NCBI RefSeq assembly: GCF_019669985.1
Contig: NZ_AP019782.1
Span: 550,501 to 614,500 of the forward strand
Direction: 5' to 3'
DNA: 64,000 nucleotides
Source of the DNA: Methylogaea oryzae
GTDB lineage: Bacteria > Pseudomonadota > Gammaproteobacteria > Methylococcales > Methylococcaceae
Shown here: positions 17,069 to 25,819 of the stretch, one piece after another
Layout of the letters: each line of letters starts with the position of its first letter
Numbering within the stretch: the stretch's first letter is position 1
Made by a program: the position numbers and the translations under genes
Notes under the pieces: generated by a model
The model's database searches: none
Seen by the model: the letters and a program-made list of their open reading frames with translations, nothing else
What the model was told of the DNA's origin: nothing

Positions 17069-17386
17069 ATGCAAGTACCTCTTGAGATCACCTTTCGCGG
17101 CCTGCCGCACTCCGATGCCGTTGAAGGCAAAATCCGCGAAAAAACCGCCAAGCTGGAGCAACTGTGCGACAGCATCATCAGCTGCAAGGTGGTCGTGGAA
17201 GCCGAACATCATCATCAGCACCAAGGCAATTTGTTCCATGTCCGCATCGACCTGAGCGTGCCGCAGAAGCAGATCGTCGTCAGCCGCGACCATCACGATA
17301 AGCAGGCCCACGAAGACGTCTACGTCGCCCTGCGCGACGCTTTCGACGCCGCCAAGCGCCAGCTCGAAGCGTACATCCACCGCTAG
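17069..17386 (+). CDS. hpf: Ribosome hibernation-promoting factor (short HPF/RaiA family)
   Basis: The 105-residue protein begins QVPLEITFRGLPHSDAVEGKI and contains HHQHQGNLFHVRIDL and the C-terminal HEDVYVALRDAFDAAKRQLE, the hallmarks of the short HPF/YfiA family. These proteins bind the 30S A/P sites and silence ribosomes in stationary phase. It has its own predicted promoter and a strong terminator, so it is monocistronic here rather than in the rpoN operon where hpf is often found. Confidence 0.93.
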   Translation: MQVPLEITFRGLPHSDAVEGKIREKTAKLEQLCDSIISCKVVVEAEHHHQHQGNLFHVRIDLSVPQKQIVVSRDHHDKQAHEDVYVALRDAFDAAKRQLEAYIHR

Positions 17387-17410
17387 AGTCGACTCCGACG
17401 CCGGATGGAA

Positions 17411-17440
17411 AAAGGCCCGCCAGTGCGGGCCTTTTTGTTG
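17411..17440 (+). terminator. Intrinsic terminator after hpf
   Basis: AAAGGCCCGC, loop CAGT, GCGGGCCTTT followed by TTGTTGTTTT forms a textbook GC stem with T-rich tail 25 nt after the hpf stop. Confidence 0.9.
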
Positions 17441-17528
17441 TTTTGGCCTTGGCGTTCCTGGGGCGGGCGGGTTTCGTGCTACGCTTTCCGTACCGTGTTT
17501 TTTGGGGTTCCGAAGTAGTCGGTCGATT

Positions 17529-18020
17529 ATGAAAGACAAAGAAACCATCGGGATTTTGTTCGTCTGCATGGGCAATATCTGCCGTTCGCCCACGGCGGAA
17601 GGCGTGTTTCGGCGCTTGGCCGACGAACGGGGGTTGAGTCCTTATTTGCGGGTGGATTCCGCCGGCACCCATGCCTATCACGTGGGCGAGGCGCCCGATC
17701 TCCGGTCGCGCAAGGCGGCTCTGGCGCGGGGCATCGATCTGAGCTTGCTGCGGGCGCGGCGGGTGGATCACGGCGATTTCTACCATTTCCACCATATCCT
17801 GGCCATGGACGCGAGCAATTACGCGGACTTGATGGAAATGCGCCCGCCGGACTCCGAGGCCAGCGTGAAATACTTCTTGGACTACGCGCCGCACCTGAGT
17901 ACCCGCGAGGTGCCCGATCCCTATTACGGCGGCGTCAACGGCTTCGAGCGGGTGCTGGACATGGTGGAGGACGCTTCCAAAGGCTTGCTGGACGAGTTGC
18001 AGGACTTGTTGCGGCGTTGA
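17529..18020 (+). CDS. Low-molecular-weight protein-tyrosine phosphatase
   Basis: ATG 17529 gives 163 residues, normal for the family. The P-loop C(X)5R motif CMGNICRS has nucleophile Cys13 and Arg19 followed by SPTAEG. The general acid Asp is in VPDPYYGG near residue 129, with the usual paired tyrosines. The gene heads a short run with a Dabb-domain gene and zwf. In polysaccharide loci such enzymes act on Wzc-type kinases, but no kinase is adjacent here, so the substrate is open. Confidence 0.94.
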   Translation: MKDKETIGILFVCMGNICRSPTAEGVFRRLADERGLSPYLRVDSAGTHAYHVGEAPDLRSRKAALARGIDLSLLRARRVDHGDFYHFHHILAMDASNYADLMEMRPPDSEASVKYFLDYAPHLSTREVPDPYYGGVNGFERVLDMVEDASKGLLDELQDLLRR

Positions 18021-18061
18021 CCCGGCTGCTGCGCGGCCGATTCGATTTCTCGGAGGGGCTT

Positions 18062-18436
18062 ATGAAACGCTGTTACGGAGGGTTGGTTTCGCTGGCGCTG
18101 CTGGGCGGCATGGGTAGCGCTTGGGCCGAGCCGGGGCAGGTGCATCACGTGGTGGTCGCCTGGTTGAAGGAGCCGGGCAGTCATTCGGCGCGCAGCCGCT
18201 ATGTGGAAATCAGCCGCGGTTTGGCCAAGCTGCCCGGCGTGGTGAGTTACAGCGTCGGCGCCGCCGTGCCCAGCCCCCATGCCCTGGCGGACGATTCCTA
18301 CGACGTGGCGGTGGCGGCGGTGTTCAAGGACAAAAAGGCGTTGGAGGATTACAACGCCAATCCGGCTCACCGGAAAGCCGTGGACGACATGCGTCCGCTG
18401 GTGCAAAAACTCGTGGTTTACGACTTCGTCGAGTAA
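18062..18436 (+). CDS. Secreted Dabb (stress-responsive A/B barrel) domain protein
   Basis: ATG 18062 is preceded by CGGAGGGG. The 124-residue protein has a signal peptide (basic start, hydrophobic core, GSAWA before residue 22 or so), then a Dabb domain beginning VHHVVVAWLKEPG and ending HRKAVDDMRPLVQKLVVYDF. Dabb proteins form dimeric ferredoxin-like barrels of mostly unknown function. The periplasmic location is the less common version. zwf starts 5 nt after the stop. Confidence 0.82.
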   Translation: MKRCYGGLVSLALLGGMGSAWAEPGQVHHVVVAWLKEPGSHSARSRYVEISRGLAKLPGVVSYSVGAAVPSPHALADDSYDVAVAAVFKDKKALEDYNANPAHRKAVDDMRPLVQKLVVYDFVE

Positions 18437-18441
18437 CGGCC

Positions 18442-19884
18442 ATGGCGCGGGCTTGTCGTTTCGTGATTTTCGGCGCCACCGGGCATCTGGCGCGCACTAA
18501 ATTGTTGCCGGCCCTGTACCGTCTGGAGGCGGCGGGGCGCTTGCCGGTCGATTTCAGCGTGGTGTGTTTCGGCCGCCGGCCCTACGACAACGAGAGTTGG
18601 CGCGGCATGGCGGTGGAGGCCTTGCAGGCCCGTTACGGCAATCGCATGGATATCGACGCGCTGGAGCGTTTCGCCGAGCGCTTGGAATACTTCCGCGGCG
18701 ATTTGGCCGATGCCGACAGCTACCGCCGGTTGCAAGCGGCGATTTCGGCCGACGCGGTGTTCTACTTGGCGGTCAAATCGGCCGAATTCCCCGTCGTGAC
18801 GCAAAACCTGGCAGCGGCGGGGCTGGCGGACGAGTCGCAAGGCTGGCGCCGGCTGGTGGTGGAAAAACCCTTCGGCCGCGACCTGGACAGCGCGGACGGC
18901 TTGAACCGTTTGCTGCACAGCCATTTCCGCGAAGAACAGATCTTCCGCATCGATCATTACCTGGGCAAGGAAACCGTCCAGAACGTCTTCGTGTTCCGCT
19001 TCGCCAACCTGATCTGGGAGCCGTTGTGGAACCGCAATTACATCGACCACGTGCAGATCACCCACGGCGAACTCGCCGGCGTCGAGGGGCGGGCCGATTT
19101 CTACGACAACACCGGCGCCTTGCGCGACATGGTGCAAAGCCACCTGCTGCAACTGTTGACCCTGGTGGCCATGGAGCCGCCCGCCGCCATGGACGCGGAG
19201 TCGGTGCGGGACGAGAAGGTCAAGGTGCTCAAGTCCATCCGGCCCATCGCCGAGAGCGAGGCGGCATCCTGCGCTTACCGCGCCCAGTACGCCGCCGCGC
19301 AAGGGATGCCGGGTTTTTTGGAGGAGCCGGGCGTGGCGGCCGGCAGCGTCACGGAAACCTATGCCGCTTTGAGGCTGCACATCGACAACTGGCGCTGGCG
19401 CGGCGTGCCGTTTTACATCCGCACCGGCAAGCGCATGGCCGCCAACAGCGCCCTGATCGCCGTGCGCTTCAAGCAGCCGCCGCAGCAATTGTTCCAGTCC
19501 ACCGGCGTGGGCCGGGAGCCCAACTGGCTGCTGATGGGCATTCAGCCGGAACAATGCCTGCGCGCCGAGGTGCAAGTGCGCGAGCCGGGGCTCAAACTGA
19601 CCACTCGCCACAGCCAATTGGACGCCGGAACCTGCGGCTGCGCCGCTTACCATCTGGAGGCCTACGAGGCTTTGCTGTTGGACGTGATCGAAGGCGACCA
19701 CTCCCTGTTCCTGCGCTACGACGAGGTGATGTGGGCGTGGAGGGTGATCGAGCCGGTGCTGCGAGCGTGGGGGCGGGAGCGCGGCTGCATCGACACTTAC
19801 GCCGCCGGCACTTGGGGGCCGGAGGACAGCCGCCGGTTGTTCGAGGGAGAGGGGCGGTTTTGGCGCAACTCCCTGGCCGATTGA
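18442..19884 (+). CDS. zwf: Glucose-6-phosphate 1-dehydrogenase
   Basis: The 480-residue enzyme oxidises glucose 6-phosphate to 6-phosphogluconolactone with NADP or NAD. The active-site signature RIDHYLGKETVQN is intact near residues 167-179, and the substrate-binding EKPFGRDL and YIRTGKRM regions are present. The dinucleotide-binding loop reads GATGHLA at 11-17, where most family members have GxxGDLA; the Asp-to-His change is clear in the DNA (GGG CAT CTG). No pgl, edd or gnd gene is next to it. It lies 5 nt after the Dabb gene. Confidence 0.96.
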   Translation: MARACRFVIFGATGHLARTKLLPALYRLEAAGRLPVDFSVVCFGRRPYDNESWRGMAVEALQARYGNRMDIDALERFAERLEYFRGDLADADSYRRLQAAISADAVFYLAVKSAEFPVVTQNLAAAGLADESQGWRRLVVEKPFGRDLDSADGLNRLLHSHFREEQIFRIDHYLGKETVQNVFVFRFANLIWEPLWNRNYIDHVQITHGELAGVEGRADFYDNTGALRDMVQSHLLQLLTLVAMEPPAAMDAESVRDEKVKVLKSIRPIAESEAASCAYRAQYAAAQGMPGFLEEPGVAAGSVTETYAALRLHIDNWRWRGVPFYIRTGKRMAANSALIAVRFKQPPQQLFQSTGVGREPNWLLMGIQPEQCLRAEVQVREPGLKLTTRHSQLDAGTCGCAAYHLEAYEALLLDVIEGDHSLFLRYDEVMWAWRVIEPVLRAWGRERGCIDTYAAGTWGPEDSRRLFEGEGRFWRNSLAD

Positions 19885-19911
19885 ACGCCGTTTTTATTTG
19901 AGGGGAGCCCT

Positions 19912-20628
19912 ATGCTGCAAACCAAGACCATCGATTATTGCGACGGCGCCACGCGCCTGCAAGGCTATCTGGCCTACGACGACGCCAAGCCGGGGCCGCT
20001 GCCGGGGGTGCTCATCGCCCATCCGTGGGCCGGGCGCAACGAATTCGTCATGGACAAGGCGCGCTGTATTGCGGAGTTGGGTTATGCCGGCTTCGCCCTG
20101 GACATGTACGGCGATGCCAGGGTGGGCGAGGGCGCGGAAGAGTGCTCGGCGCTGATGATGCCGTTCATGGAGGATCGCGCCCTGTTGCAGCGGCGCATGG
20201 CCTGCGCCCTGGAAGCGCTGCGCCGCCAGCCGGAAGTGGATGCAGCCCGCGTCGCCGCCATGGGCTTTTGCTTCGGCGGGCTGTGCGTGTTGGACTTGGC
20301 CCGCAGCGGGGCGGATTTGCGCGGCGCGGTCAGCTTCCACGGCCTGCTCAAGCCGCCGGGCAATACCGACGGCAACGCCATCCAGGCCAAGGTGCTGGTG
20401 CTGCACGGCCACGACGATCCCATGGCGCCGGTGGAAGACGTGACGGCCTTGAAGGAGGAACTGACCGCCGCCGGCGCCGATTGGCAGGTGCATGTGTACG
20501 GCAACACGGTTCACGCTTTTACCAATCCCTTAGCCAATGATCCCGGCTTCGGCACGGTATATAATGCTGCGGCTGATCGCCGTTCCTGGCGGAGCTTGGT
20601 GAATTTCCTGGCGGAAGTTCTCGATTGA
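19912..20628 (+). CDS. Dienelactone hydrolase family protein
   Basis: The 238-residue alpha/beta hydrolase has the cysteine nucleophile elbow MGFCFGG near residue 119, the Asp in HGHDDPMAP and the His in GNTVHAFTNP, the Cys-Asp-His triad of dienelactone hydrolases. The N-terminal segment PGVLIAHPWAGRNEF is typical. It follows zwf after 27 nt. The real substrate is unknown; many members act on general esters. Its stop codon lies inside the predicted -35 box of the accA promoter. Confidence 0.9.
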   Translation: MLQTKTIDYCDGATRLQGYLAYDDAKPGPLPGVLIAHPWAGRNEFVMDKARCIAELGYAGFALDMYGDARVGEGAEECSALMMPFMEDRALLQRRMACALEALRRQPEVDAARVAAMGFCFGGLCVLDLARSGADLRGAVSFHGLLKPPGNTDGNAIQAKVLVLHGHDDPMAPVEDVTALKEELTAAGADWQVHVYGNTVHAFTNPLANDPGFGTVYNAAADRRSWRSLVNFLAEVLD

Positions 20629-20655
20629 CCTCCCATTGCCCGCACTACATATAAG
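20625..20655 (+). promoter_or_regulatory. Predicted sigma70 promoter of accA, very close to the start codon
   Basis: TTGACC (20625-20630) overlaps the TGA stop of the upstream gene. Candidate -10 hexamers are CATATA at 20648-20653 (17-nt spacer) or TATAAG at 20650-20655 (19-nt spacer). Transcription would begin at about 20659-20662, at or a few nt before the accA ATG. Confidence 0.5.
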
Positions 20656-20661
20656 TACAAA

Positions 20662-21630
20662 ATGGATCTCAAGTTTCTCGAATTCGAACAACCCATCGCC
20701 GAGCTGGAAGCCAAGATCGAAGAACTGCGCCACGTAGGCTTCGACAACCAGATCAATATTTCCGACGAGATCGGCAAGCTGGAGGAGAAAAGCCGCAAGC
20801 TCACCGAGCAATTGTTCTCGGACTTGTCGGCTTGGAAAATCTCCCAGGTGTCGCGCCATCCCATGCGGCCGTACACGCTGGATTACATCGAGGCGATGTG
20901 CGACGAGTTCCATGAACTGCACGGCGACAGGGCTTTCGCCGACGATCCGGCCATTGTCGGCGGCTTGGCCCGCCTGGACGACCAGCCGATCATGGTTATC
21001 GGCCAGCAAAAAGGCCGCGACACCAAGGAAAAAATCTATCGCAACTTCGGCATGCCCCGTCCGGAGGGGTACCGCAAAGCCCTGCGCTTGATGAAGCTGG
21101 CGGAGCGCTTCCGCCTGCCGGTGATTTGTCTCATCGACACGCCCGGCGCTTATCCCGGCATCGGCGCGGAAGAGCGCGGCCAGAGCGAGGCCATCGCCCG
21201 CAACCTGCTCGAAATGTCCAAACTGCGCACCCCCGTCATCTGCACGGTGATCGGGGAAGGCGGTTCCGGCGGCGCCCTGGCCATCGGCGTGGGCGACCGC
21301 TTGCTGATGCTGCAATATTCCACTTATTCGGTGATTTCGCCGGAAGGCTGCGCCTCCATTTTGTGGAAGAGCGCCGACAAGGCCGAGTTGGCGGCCGAAG
21401 CCATGGGCATCACCTCGGACCGCCTGAAGGAACTCAACCTGATCGACGAGATCGTGCCGGAGCCCCTGGGCGGCGCCCATCGCGACCGCGCCAAAATGGC
21501 TTACAACCTCAAGACCGCCCTCAAGCGCCATTTGCAGGAGCTGCAGGAGCAATCCCTGGAGGTGCTGTTGCAACGCCGTTACGAACGCCTGATGGATTAC
21601 GGCGTGTACCTGGAAGGGGACAACTCCTAA
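20662..21630 (+). CDS. accA: Acetyl-CoA carboxylase carboxyltransferase subunit alpha
   Basis: The 322-residue protein aligns with E. coli AccA from its first residues ([15 protein letters not shown]), which fixes the start codon. The crotonase-fold core includes [16 protein letters not shown] and [16 protein letters not shown]. With AccD it transfers the carboxyl group to acetyl-CoA, giving malonyl-CoA for fatty acid synthesis. There is no Shine-Dalgarno before the ATG (the upstream bases are A/T/C-rich), and the predicted promoter almost abuts it. tilS follows after 12 nt. Confidence 0.97.
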   Translation: MDLKFLEFEQPIAELEAKIEELRHVGFDNQINISDEIGKLEEKSRKLTEQLFSDLSAWKISQVSRHPMRPYTLDYIEAMCDEFHELHGDRAFADDPAIVGGLARLDDQPIMVIGQQKGRDTKEKIYRNFGMPRPEGYRKALRLMKLAERFRLPVICLIDTPGAYPGIGAEERGQSEAIARNLLEMSKLRTPVICTVIGEGGSGGALAIGVGDRLLMLQYSTYSVISPEGCASILWKSADKAELAAEAMGITSDRLKELNLIDEIVPEPLGGAHRDRAKMAYNLKTALKRHLQELQEQSLEVLLQRRYERLMDYGVYLEGDNS

Positions 21631-21642
21631 TCCGCTTTCGCC

Positions 21643-22974
21643 ATGGATGCGGCGGAACTGGCGGGTAGGCTGACGGCCTCGGGGCTCGCCAACCGCTATT
21701 GGATCGGTTACAGCGGCGGCCTGGATTCCCACGTCCTGCTGCACCAATGCGCCCGTCTCGGCTTGGCCGACGGGCGCTTTCGTTTTGCGGCGGTGCACGT
21801 GCACCACGGCTTGCAGCCCGCGGCGGAAGCCTGGGCCGAGCACTGCGCGAAGGCTTGCAGTGAGTTGAATGTCCCGTTCCGCCTGATGCGGGTGGATGCC
21901 CGGGCGGCGCCCGGGCAAAGCCCCGAGGAGGCGGCGCGCGATGCCCGCTACCGGGCTTTCGAGGCGTTGCTGGAAGAAGGCGAGGCCCTGCTCACCGCGC
22001 AGCACGCCGACGACCAGGCGGAAACGGTGTTGCTGCAATTGCTGCGCGGCGCCGGGCTGGCCGGGCTAGCCGCCATGCCGGAAAGCATGGCGCTGGGCAG
22101 AGGCAGGCTGCTACGGCCTTTGCTGGCGTGGAGCCGGGAGGCGTTGCAAGGCTACGCCGAGGCTCACGGCTTGCGATGGGTGGAGGATCCCAGCAACCGG
22201 GACACTTCCTATGACCGCAACTTTATCCGCCGCGAGGTGATGCCTTTGCTGGCCGGCCGCTGGCCGGGCGTGGCGGCCACTTTGGGGCGCACGGCGCGCC
22301 ATTGCGCCGAAGCCCAGAGCCAGTTAGAGCGGTTGGCTGAGGATTTGCTGCTGGCGGCCGGCGCGGGCGGGCCGGAAGGAACCTTGAGCGTGGCCTGCCT
22401 GCGCCGATGGCAAGCGCCGGAGCAGCGTTTGGCGTTGCGCCATTGGTTGCGGCATGCCGGGTTTCGCGCGCCGTCGGCGGCGGTGCTGCAGCGCATCGTC
22501 GCCGAGGTCCTGACCGCCGCCGAACACCGCAATCCCCACGTGGCTTGGCGGGAGGGGGAGGTGCGGCGCTACCGCGATCGGCTATACGCCTTGCGCCCCC
22601 TACCGCCGCTGGATGCGCAGGTGGTTTACCCTTGGGACGGCCGCCGGCCGCTGGTTTTGCCGGGCAACGGCGTGTTGCGGTTGCTCAGCGGCGACGGCCC
22701 GCTGCCGGTAGGCTGGCATGGGGCCATGCAGGTGCGCTATCGCCGGGGCGGAGAGCGCTGCCGCCTGCCGGGCCGGCAGGGCAGCCATGCGTTGAAAAAG
22801 CTGTTTCAGGAGTCGGCGCTGTTGCCGCCTTGGGTGCGCGAGCGCGTGCCGCTGGTTTATGTCGACGGCTGCTTGGCTGCGGTGGGGGATTTGTGGTTGT
22901 GCGAGCCTTTCGCCGGGCCTGGGAGCGGCGTCACGCTAAGCTGGAGCGGGCATGGGTTAAGCTATGCCCGCTAG
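21643..22974 (+). CDS. tilS: tRNA(Ile)-lysidine synthase
   Basis: The 443-residue protein has the PP-loop YSGGLDSHVLLH at 23-34, AVHVHHGLQP, TAQHADDQAETVLLQLLRG and the domain boundary EDPSNRD, the signature set of TilS. The C-terminal domains (RRGGERCRLPGRQG onward) are present, so it is the long form. It modifies C34 of the minor isoleucine tRNA so that it reads AUA. Its position right after accA matches the gammaproteobacterial arrangement. Confidence 0.96.
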   Translation: MDAAELAGRLTASGLANRYWIGYSGGLDSHVLLHQCARLGLADGRFRFAAVHVHHGLQPAAEAWAEHCAKACSELNVPFRLMRVDARAAPGQSPEEAARDARYRAFEALLEEGEALLTAQHADDQAETVLLQLLRGAGLAGLAAMPESMALGRGRLLRPLLAWSREALQGYAEAHGLRWVEDPSNRDTSYDRNFIRREVMPLLAGRWPGVAATLGRTARHCAEAQSQLERLAEDLLLAAGAGGPEGTLSVACLRRWQAPEQRLALRHWLRHAGFRAPSAAVLQRIVAEVLTAAEHRNPHVAWREGEVRRYRDRLYALRPLPPLDAQVVYPWDGRRPLVLPGNGVLRLLSGDGPLPVGWHGAMQVRYRRGGERCRLPGRQGSHALKKLFQESALLPPWVRERVPLVYVDGCLAAVGDLWLCEPFAGPGSGVTLSWSGHGLSYAR

Positions 22975-23002
22975 CGTTCGTGAGCCCGCCGCAAAGGGCG
23001 GA

Positions 23003-23335
23003 TCAGGGATTGATGCAGCGATAGACGTTGAAGCCCTGCTCGCCGTCGATGAGCGGGCCCAGGGGAACGATGGTATCGCCGTGCATATCCGCCGCGTTAT
23101 TGCGCGACAGCCGGTTGACCTCTTCCTGCACCGCTTCCTTGCTGCGCGCGATAAAGCCGATGGAGGCCTTGGTGTTGGAACTGACGCGGCCCAACAGCGT
23201 GCAGCGGCCCACTTCGTTGAGGCTCAGCACGCGCACTTTGTCGCCGCCGGGCGTCAGGTCGACGAAAGAGCAACCGGCCAGCGGCGCGGTCAACGCCAGG
23301 GCGGCGGCCAGGCGGCGAATAGCGGTGAATTGCAT
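23003..23335 (-). CDS. DUF4156 family lipoprotein
   Basis: The 110-residue protein has a lipoprotein signal with lipobox LAGC (Cys22). The mature part contains VRVLSLNEVGRCTLLGRV and ends FNVYRC, with NNAADMHGDTIVPLG in between, as in DUF4156 (YjfI/RcsF-like small lipoproteins). Two further Cys could form a disulfide. The function is not known. It converges with tilS and diverges from the PBP1B gene. Confidence 0.82.
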   Translation of the reverse strand: MQFTAIRRLAAALALTAPLAGCSFVDLTPGGDKVRVLSLNEVGRCTLLGRVSSNTKASIGFIARSKEAVQEEVNRLSRNNAADMHGDTIVPLGPLIDGEQGFNVYRCINP

Positions 23336-23440
23336 GACAGTCTCCTTGTGAACGATTGAGCCATTGTAACTTGAATGTCAGTAGCGGCGTAACGGCGCGG
23401 CCCGTCCCGGCCCTTTGCCGCCGCCTTATCGGTTGACCCC

Positions 23441-25762
23441 ATGCCCCCAAGAAAAAAAGCCGCACCTCCTCCGCCGCCCGCTCGCAAACCCCGCGGCGGA
23501 CGCCCGTCCTTTTGGCTGAGGCTGTGGCCCGCCTACGCGTTGGGCCTGCTGTTGTTCCTCGCCTACCTGGGCTACCTGGACTACACCGTGCGCTACCAGT
23601 TCCAGGGCCAGCGTTGGGAGCTGCCGTCCTATGTTTATGCCCGCCCGCTGGAGTTGTACGCCGGCGCGCCGGTGACGCCGGAGCGGTTGCAAGCCACTTT
23701 GGACGATCTGCATTACCGCCTCGATACGCGCCTGACCACCCCGGCCAGTTACGTGCGGCGGGGCGACGAATTCTGGCTCAGCAGCCGGCCGTTCCGTTTC
23801 TGGGACAAGGAGGAGGCCAATCGCCGCGTCAAAGTGGTGCTGGAGGGCGGCCGGGTCGCCGCCATGCAGGACCTGGCCAACGGCAAGGACGCGGCGCTGG
23901 TGCGCTTGGACCCGGTGCAGATCGGCAGTTTCTACCCCAGCCGCAAGGAAGACCGCATCCTGGTGAAGCTGGCGGAAGTGCCGCCCCTGCTGATCCAGGG
24001 CCTTTTGGCCATGGAGGACCGCGATTTTTACCACCACCACGGCGTTTCGCCCCGCGCCATCGCTCGCGCCATGTGGGCCAACACCAAGGCCATGGGGCTG
24101 GTGCAGGGCGGCAGCACCATCACCCAGCAGCTGGTGAAGAATTTCTACCTCACTTCCAAGCGCAGCCTGGGGCGCAAGATCAACGAAGCCTTCATGGCGC
24201 TGATCATGGACGCGCGCTATCCCAAGGACGAAATCCTCGAAGCGTACCTCAACGAAATCTACCTGGGCCAGGATGGCGCCCGCGCCATCCACGGCTTCGG
24301 CCTCGCCAGCGAGTTCTATTTCAGCCGGCCGCTGCACGACCTCAAGCTGGAGCATATGGCCATGCTGGTGGCCCTGGTGCGCGGCCCGGCCCACTACGAT
24401 CCGCGCCGCGATCCGGAGAAAGCCCTGCGCCACCGCAATCTGGTGCTGGACACCATGGTGGCCACCGGCGTCATCCCGGAAGGCGACGCGGAAGCGGCCA
24501 AGCGCCAGCCCTTGGACGTGGTGAAAGCCACCCACCGCTCGGTGGCGCGCCACCCGGCCTTCCTCGACCTGGTGCGGCGCCAGCTGCACGACGAGTACAA
24601 GGACGAGGACCTGGCCTCCACCGGCCTGCGCATCATCACCACCCTGGATTCGGAAGTGCAGCGCCAATTGGAAGCGGCGGTGGAGGACACCCTGCCGCGC
24701 TTGGAAAAAGCCAATCGGCTGGAGCAGCTGCAAGCCGCCGCCATCGTTACCCAGCGGGTCAACGGCGAGGTGGCCGGCCTGGTGGGCGGGCGCGATCCGG
24801 AGGACGCCGGCTTCAACCGGGCGGTGGATGCCGTGCGCTCCATCGGCTCCCTGTACAAGCCGGTGGTTTACCTCACCGCCCTGGAGCAATCGCGTCGCTA
24901 CACCGCTGGCACCCTGCTCAAGGACAACGCCATTCACCTGAAGAACGAGGGCGGCGGCCTGTGGGTGCCGAAAAACTACGACGGCAAGGAGCACGGCCTG
25001 GTGCCGCTGCATCAAGCCCTGGCGGAATCCTACAACCTGGCCACCGTGCGCCTGGGCCTGGACCTGGGCGTGCCCAACACGGTGAAGACCTTGCGCAGCC
25101 TGGGCGTCAACCGCCCGGTGGACGCCTTCCCGTCGCTGCTGCTCGGCGCGGCGGAAATGTCCGTGCTGGACGTGGCGCAGATGTACCAGACCCTGGCCGA
25201 CGACGGCTTCGTCACACCGCTGCGCTCCATCCTGGCGGTGCTGGACAGCGAAGGCCAGCCGCTCAAGCGCTACGGCTTGGACGTGCACGCCGGGGTGGAC
25301 GCGGCGCCGGTGTACGTGCTCAACACCGTGCTGCAGGAAGTGGCGAGGGAGGGCACGGCCCGTTCGATTTACTCCGTGTTGCCGGAAGATTTCAACGTCG
25401 CCGGCAAGACCGGCACCACCAACGATCTGCGCGACAGCTGGTTCGCCGGTTTCAGCGGCGACTACGTGGGCGTGGTGTGGGTGGGGCGCGACGACAACCA
25501 GCCGGCCAAGCTGACCGGCGCGCGCGGCGCCTTGCCCATCTGGATCGACGCTTTCCGCCGTTTCAGCCGCGAGCCGCTGGAGCCGACACCGCCGGAGAAA
25601 ATCGAACTGGTGTGGACCGACACGGCCAGCGGCAAACGCGCCGCGGAAAGCTGTCCCGGCGCTCGGCAACTGGCCTATGTGGCCGGCTCCGCGCCGCAGG
25701 AAACGGCCGATTGCGTGGGACCGGCCCAGCGGGCGTTGGACGCGGTGCAGTCGTTGTTCTGA
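23441..25762 (+). CDS. mrcB: Penicillin-binding protein 1B (bifunctional peptidoglycan synthase)
   Basis: The 773-residue class A PBP has a short basic, proline-rich cytoplasmic N-terminus, one membrane helix at about 26-47 (LWPAYALGLLLFLAYLGYL), a UB2H-like region, and a GT51 domain with EDRDFYHHHGVSPRAIARA near 192 and QGGSTITQQLVKNFYL. The transpeptidase domain carries SxxK (SLYK) near 469, SYN near 530 and KTGTT near 654. It polymerises and cross-links peptidoglycan in the periplasm. sucA follows 57 nt later. Confidence 0.96.
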   Translation: MPPRKKAAPPPPPARKPRGGRPSFWLRLWPAYALGLLLFLAYLGYLDYTVRYQFQGQRWELPSYVYARPLELYAGAPVTPERLQATLDDLHYRLDTRLTTPASYVRRGDEFWLSSRPFRFWDKEEANRRVKVVLEGGRVAAMQDLANGKDAALVRLDPVQIGSFYPSRKEDRILVKLAEVPPLLIQGLLAMEDRDFYHHHGVSPRAIARAMWANTKAMGLVQGGSTITQQLVKNFYLTSKRSLGRKINEAFMALIMDARYPKDEILEAYLNEIYLGQDGARAIHGFGLASEFYFSRPLHDLKLEHMAMLVALVRGPAHYDPRRDPEKALRHRNLVLDTMVATGVIPEGDAEAAKRQPLDVVKATHRSVARHPAFLDLVRRQLHDEYKDEDLASTGLRIITTLDSEVQRQLEAAVEDTLPRLEKANRLEQLQAAAIVTQRVNGEVAGLVGGRDPEDAGFNRAVDAVRSIGSLYKPVVYLTALEQSRRYTAGTLLKDNAIHLKNEGGGLWVPKNYDGKEHGLVPLHQALAESYNLATVRLGLDLGVPNTVKTLRSLGVNRPVDAFPSLLLGAAEMSVLDVAQMYQTLADDGFVTPLRSILAVLDSEGQPLKRYGLDVHAGVDAAPVYVLNTVLQEVAREGTARSIYSVLPEDFNVAGKTGTTNDLRDSWFAGFSGDYVGVVWVGRDDNQPAKLTGARGALPIWIDAFRRFSREPLEPTPPEKIELVWTDTASGKRAAESCPGARQLAYVAGSAPQETADCVGPAQRALDAVQSLF

Positions 25763-25819
25763 AAAAGGGCTACTTGCATTACCATGGCGTAATCCACGGA
25801 TTCATATCGCTGCCGCCCC

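Noticed and set aside
23426-25669. Very long open frame antisense to the PBP1B gene
   Set aside because: It mirrors codon bias of a GC-rich gene on the other strand, has no family motifs and is low in complexity (Gln/His/Val-rich). The sense frame has all PBP1B motifs.
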